Made by a program: the position numbers and the translations under genes
Source of the DNA: Frigoriglobus tundricola
GTDB lineage: Bacteria; Planctomycetota; Planctomycetia; Gemmatales; Gemmataceae
Length of the DNA: 64,000 bases
Assembly: GCF_013128195.2 (NCBI RefSeq)
Contig: NZ_CP053452.2
Location: 9,300,001 to 9,364,000, forward strand
Reading direction: 5' to 3'
In this document: positions 61,304-64,000 of the stretch, piece after piece
How positions within the stretch are numbered: the first letter of the stretch is position 1
Layout: each line of letters starts with the position of its first letter
The notes under the pieces: model-generated
Databases searched by the model: none
Seen by the model: only the letters and a program-made list of their open reading frames with translations
Told to the model about the DNA's origin: nothing

Positions 61304-62419
61304 CTACTCGCTCTTCTTCACGACCTTCGGCTTCAGCCCGACGAGGTCGGGCTGCTCGTCCTCGGCGAGCACGACGCGGAACCCGATCACGTCCATCCGG
61401 GTGAGCCACCAGATGCTCTGGGGCTCTTGCGGGTCCCACTTCATCCACGTCTTTTCGGACGCGCGCCGGGTGGCACTGCGGAGTTTTTCGGCCTTATCCG
61501 CCCAGGACCCGCCGCGGACCACGTGCGCCCACTTCTTGTCCGTCGGCACGGTCACCGGGCGGATGCTGAGCGGGTTCTTGGCGAACTTCGTGTACGCCTC
61601 GGGGTCGTACTGGTCGAGCGTCCACTCCCAGACGTTGCCGTACATATCGTACAGGCCGAACGGGTTGGGTTTCTTCGTCCCGACCTTGTGCGTGGTGCCC
61701 TTCGGGTGGTCCTCGTCGGGGGAGTTCTCCTTGTACCAGGCGTAGTCGTCGAGTTTCGCCGGGTCGCTGCCGAAGGAGTACGCCCCGTCCGTCCCGGCGC
61801 GGGCCGCGTACTCCCATTCGGCCTCGGTGGGGAGGCGGTACGCGCGGCCGGTTTTCTTGCGCAGCCACTCGCAGTACATCATGGCCGCGTGGTGGGTCAT
61901 GCAGAGCGCCGGGTGCCCCTCGCGCTCGTGCCCGTAGGTGGCGTCCACGAACGTGTTGGTCGGCCGGGTGATGGCGTCCGGACCGAACTTCTTTGCGGCC
62001 GTGTCGTCGGCCTTGAAGAACCCCTCGTCGAACCAGAACACGTCGAACTCGTCCCACGTGACCTCGTACTTGCCCATCCAGAAGCCCCCGACTTTCACCT
62101 TGTGGCGCGGACCCTCGTTGGCGTCCCGACCGGCTTCGGCGTCCGGGCTGCCCATTGAGAACTCGCCGCCGGGCACCCACACCATGTCGAACTTCGCGCC
62201 CAGATCGACCTTTCGGGTCTTCGGCGGGTCGCTGTCGGGGTCGGTCACCTCGGTCTTGAAGGCGGTCGTTTTTTCGGTGTAGTCCTTCCGCTCCAGCTTG
62301 GGGGCCGCGGGCGGATCAGCCGCCTTGTTCGCGGGTATGTCCTCGGGGTGCGCCACCGCGACCGCGCCGAGCGTGAGCAAAACAAGGAGCAAAATGCCAG
62401 TGGTGTAACGACGTGCCAT
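61304..62419 (-). CDS. SUMF1/FGE-sulfatase-fold protein without the FGE cysteine pair
   Basis: 371 aa from ATG 62419 (MARRYTTGILLLVLLTLGAV, signal peptide). The SUMF1 fold is clear: MVWVPGGEFSMGSPDAEAGR, KYEVTWDEFDVFW, YRLPTEAEWEYAARAGTDGA, PNPFGLYDMYGNVWEWTLDQ and VVRGGSWADKAEKLRSATRR. True formylglycine-generating enzymes have two active-site cysteines after the RGGS region; here that stretch has none. So it is probably not the maturation enzyme of the sulfatase at 21330. It may bind a ligand or act in signalling. Confidence 0.88.
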   Translation of the reverse strand: MARRYTTGILLLVLLTLGAVAVAHPEDIPANKAADPPAAPKLERKDYTEKTTAFKTEVTDPDSDPPKTRKVDLGAKFDMVWVPGGEFSMGSPDAEAGRDANEGPRHKVKVGGFWMGKYEVTWDEFDVFWFDEGFFKADDTAAKKFGPDAITRPTNTFVDATYGHEREGHPALCMTHHAAMMYCEWLRKKTGRAYRLPTEAEWEYAARAGTDGAYSFGSDPAKLDDYAWYKENSPDEDHPKGTTHKVGTKKPNPFGLYDMYGNVWEWTLDQYDPEAYTKFAKNPLSIRPVTVPTDKKWAHVVRGGSWADKAEKLRSATRRASEKTWMKWDPQEPQSIWWLTRMDVIGFRVVLAEDEQPDLVGLKPKVVKKSE

Positions 62420-62471
62420 GTCTGCTAGATTCTCCGAAAGAAGCGCCGCTGTCAACGGTCGGGGAGAGCAA

Positions 62472-63617
62472 ATGACCTGCTACAGCCTGCTGCTCGCCGG
62501 GTTCTGCCATCTTACGCTCACGGGGGCGCTTTCAAGACCCGCCCCCCTCAATGGAACGCGGAGTGCGGAGCGCGGAGCGCGGAATGAAGAGCGGGAACCA
62601 GAGGGTACCTTTGGTCTTCCACGCCGCGTTCCGCACCCCGCGCTCCGCGCCCCATCCGAAGGGAGGGGGGTAGGTTCTTCCCGCTTCGAGTTCGAATCGA
62701 AGCACATGGGCACGACGTTCCGCATCACCTTCTACGCGGCCGATCGACCGACCGCGAAGAAGGCCGCGGATGCCGCGTTCGTCCGGATCGCGGAACTCGA
62801 CGGCATCATGAGCGACTACAAGAAAGAGAGCGAGCTGATGCGCCTGTGCCGGGCGTTCGCGAGCGAAGTCGCCGCACCGGTCAAAGTGAGTGACGATCTC
62901 TTCTTTGTGTTGCAGAAAGCGGAAGCGCTATCCATCAAATCGGACGGCGCGTTCGATGTCACGGTCGGTCCGGTGGTCCAACTGTGGCGGCTCGCCCGCC
63001 GGACACAGGAACTGCCCGACCCCAAGGAGTTCGCCCGCGCCCGCGAGCGCGTCGGCTACAAAATGGTGAAGCTGGACCCGCAAAAAAAGACGGTGCAGCT
63101 CCTCACGCCCGGAATGCAACTCGATCTCGGTGGGATCGCCAAGGGCTACGCGGCCGATGAAGCGCTCAAGCTGCTCCGCGACACGTTCGGTATTAAACGG
63201 GCGCTCGTGGCAGCGTCCGGCGACATTCTGTGCGGCGAACCGCCACCGGGCACCGACGGATGGAAGGTGGAGATCGCACCCATCGCGAAGAGCCAGAAGC
63301 CCCGGACACTCACGCTCGCGAACGCGGCGGTCTCGACTTCGGGCGACCTTGAACAGTTCGTGGAGATCAAGGGCGTCCGGTATTCTCACGTCCTCGATCC
63401 GAAGACCGGGCTCGGTTTGACCGGTCGGCGGAGCGTGACCGTGATCGCCCCCGACGGCATCACCGCGGACAGCATGACGAAAGCGGCGAGTGTGCTGCCC
63501 CGCGAACGGGCTCTCGAATTGATTGAGGGCACCCCCGGCGCCGCGGCGTACATCGTGATACTCGACAACGACGAAAAGCCCGTAACCACATCCAGCAAAC
63601 GCTTCCCAAAAGAATGA
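62472..63617 (+). CDS. apbE: FAD:protein FMN transferase (ApbE)
   Basis: 381 aa from ATG 62472, with GGGGAG 5 nt upstream and a signal-like start (YSLLLAGFCHLTLTGAL). ApbE attaches FMN to Ser/Thr of target flavoproteins such as RnfG/RnfD in the envelope. Motifs: FESKHMGTTFRITFYA, LDGIMSDYKKESELMRLCRA, DGAFDVTVGPVVQLW, QLDLGGIAKGYAADEALKLL, and DPKTGLGLTGRRSVTVIAPD. An Arg/Glu-rich stretch between the signal and the domain is encoded by a palindromic repeat (about 62540-62672). Confidence 0.92.
   Translation: MTCYSLLLAGFCHLTLTGALSRPAPLNGTRSAERGARNEEREPEGTFGLPRRVPHPALRAPSEGRGVGSSRFEFESKHMGTTFRITFYAADRPTAKKAADAAFVRIAELDGIMSDYKKESELMRLCRAFASEVAAPVKVSDDLFFVLQKAEALSIKSDGAFDVTVGPVVQLWRLARRTQELPDPKEFARARERVGYKMVKLDPQKKTVQLLTPGMQLDLGGIAKGYAADEALKLLRDTFGIKRALVAASGDILCGEPPPGTDGWKVEIAPIAKSQKPRTLTLANAAVSTSGDLEQFVEIKGVRYSHVLDPKTGLGLTGRRSVTVIAPDGITADSMTKAASVLPRERALELIEGTPGAAAYIVILDNDEKPVTTSSKRFPKE
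62540..62672 (+). repeat. Imperfect palindrome inside the apbE coding sequence
   Basis: GC-rich inverted stretches GCGGAGTGCGGAGCGCGGAG and CCGCACCCCGCGCTCCGCGC face each other across about 45 nt, with outer CCCCCCTC/GAGGGGGG-like ends. It is translated as low-complexity RSAERGARNEEREPEG and RRVPHPALRAPSEGRG, unlike any ApbE sequence. It resembles hairpin B at 59777. Confidence 0.7.
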
Positions 63618-64000
63618 GCGGGGTGTGACCTCCGCTGGGCCACGCACGGTCCGGACTCGCGCTGGACCGTGCCGGTGAAGGCCGCGATGAGCGAACTGGA
63701 TTGGCTAAAAACGGAGGAAAATGAAAATCGCGACACTCCAAATTAAACCCTCATCACCCTCTCACTTTTTGCCGCCTAATAATACTTTTCACACAGAAAA
63801 ACTCGCCCGAGGGAACTTTCCGCGCAGCAATCGGTACTAAAGTCTGATAAGTACAACGTATCACTCCTTAGCTGTACCGGTTTTGTCGAACAACGTTCGG
63901 TCGTTGACCCGATTCATCAGCCCAAAGTTTTTTGCCACGGGTACGGCCGCAAACGGTCTGTGTGCGTGTGTTATTTACTCCGTCCAACGGATGGGTCGCC
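63618..64000. other. Gene-poor, AT-richer right end of the window
   Basis: After apbE no gene is supported. From about 63700 GC drops (AAAACGGAGGAAAATGAAAA, then AATTAAACCC and TAATAATAC). GGAGGAAAATG at 63714-63724 looks like a ribosome site and start, but the frame stops after 8 codons. This may be the promoter region of a gene beyond the window or transferred DNA. Confidence 0.4.

Noticed and set aside
61304-62419. Formylglycine-generating enzyme for the sulfatase
   Set aside because: The fold matches, but the active-site cysteine pair is missing.

Overview
The window is high-GC chromosomal DNA from a planctomycete, most probably the Gemmata lineage (Gemmataceae). This rests on gene content, not on a marker gene: two DUF1559 pseudopilin-type proteins, ECF sigma/Ser-Thr kinase pairs, FG-GAP/ASPIC-UnbV proteins, large secreted proteins with a conserved LESLEAREVPA-like N-terminus, Tat-exported sugar-isomerase and Gfo/Idh enzymes, a sulfatase, and tetrahydromethanopterin (H4MPT) genes. 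I saw no rRNA, tRNA or CRISPR array.

Layout. 1-202: the start of an IS66-type transposase running off the left edge, with a hairpin/T-run upstream of it. 736-996: a small membrane ORF. 1423-5395: a DUF1559 protein, a kelch protein, a DUF4198 protein, a small membrane ORF and a TPR protein. 5458-10056 (minus): an outer-membrane beta-barrel-like protein, a 970-aa Ser/Thr kinase with an anti-sigma-like zinc finger and TPRs, and its overlapping ECF sigma factor. 10556-19842: a second DUF1559 protein, a lipoprotein, a beta-helix secreted protein, a GNAT enzyme, a DUF885 peptidase, and a glycine-rich secreted protein that shares its C-terminal repeats with the beta-helix protein. 19985-25181: a sugar isomerase-like protein, a sulfatase and an exported HisC-like aminotransferase.

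25375-35750 (minus) is the most unusual part. It is a tightly packed six-gene operon: asparagine synthase-like, radical SAM, halogenase-like flavoprotein, 1170-aa TPR/FG-GAP/UnbV protein, 617-aa CRTAC1-like protein and an RnfD/NqrB-like membrane protein. A third CRTAC1-like gene (36012-37898) is divergent from it. 37933-43301 is regulatory: zinc ribbons, an FHA-GGDEF cyclase, a single-domain receiver, two tandem Crp/Fnr paralogues and a LuxR-type regulator with a degenerate receiver.

44168-48144 holds a kinase with a helix-hairpin-helix tail and a convergent pseudokinase whose C-terminus is displaced by a frameshift. 48449-50787: two retropepsin/PDZ paralogues and a HEAT-repeat protein. 50931-58507: a membrane-fused spermidine-synthase-like protein followed by an H4MPT operon (ATP-grasp, mch, RimK-like ATP-grasp, CitG-like, 6-pyruvoyl-tetrahydropterin synthase-like). 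58796-63617: a sugar isomerase-like protein, a Gfo/Idh oxidoreductase, a SUMF1-fold protein and ApbE. The last ~380 bases are gene-poor and relatively AT-rich.

A second theme is palindromic repeats. Large hairpins lie between several convergent gene pairs. A perfect 32-bp inverted repeat overlaps the mch stop codon. Two palindromes lie in frame inside coding sequences (the first ATP-grasp gene and apbE). This looks like an active family of REP-like elements.
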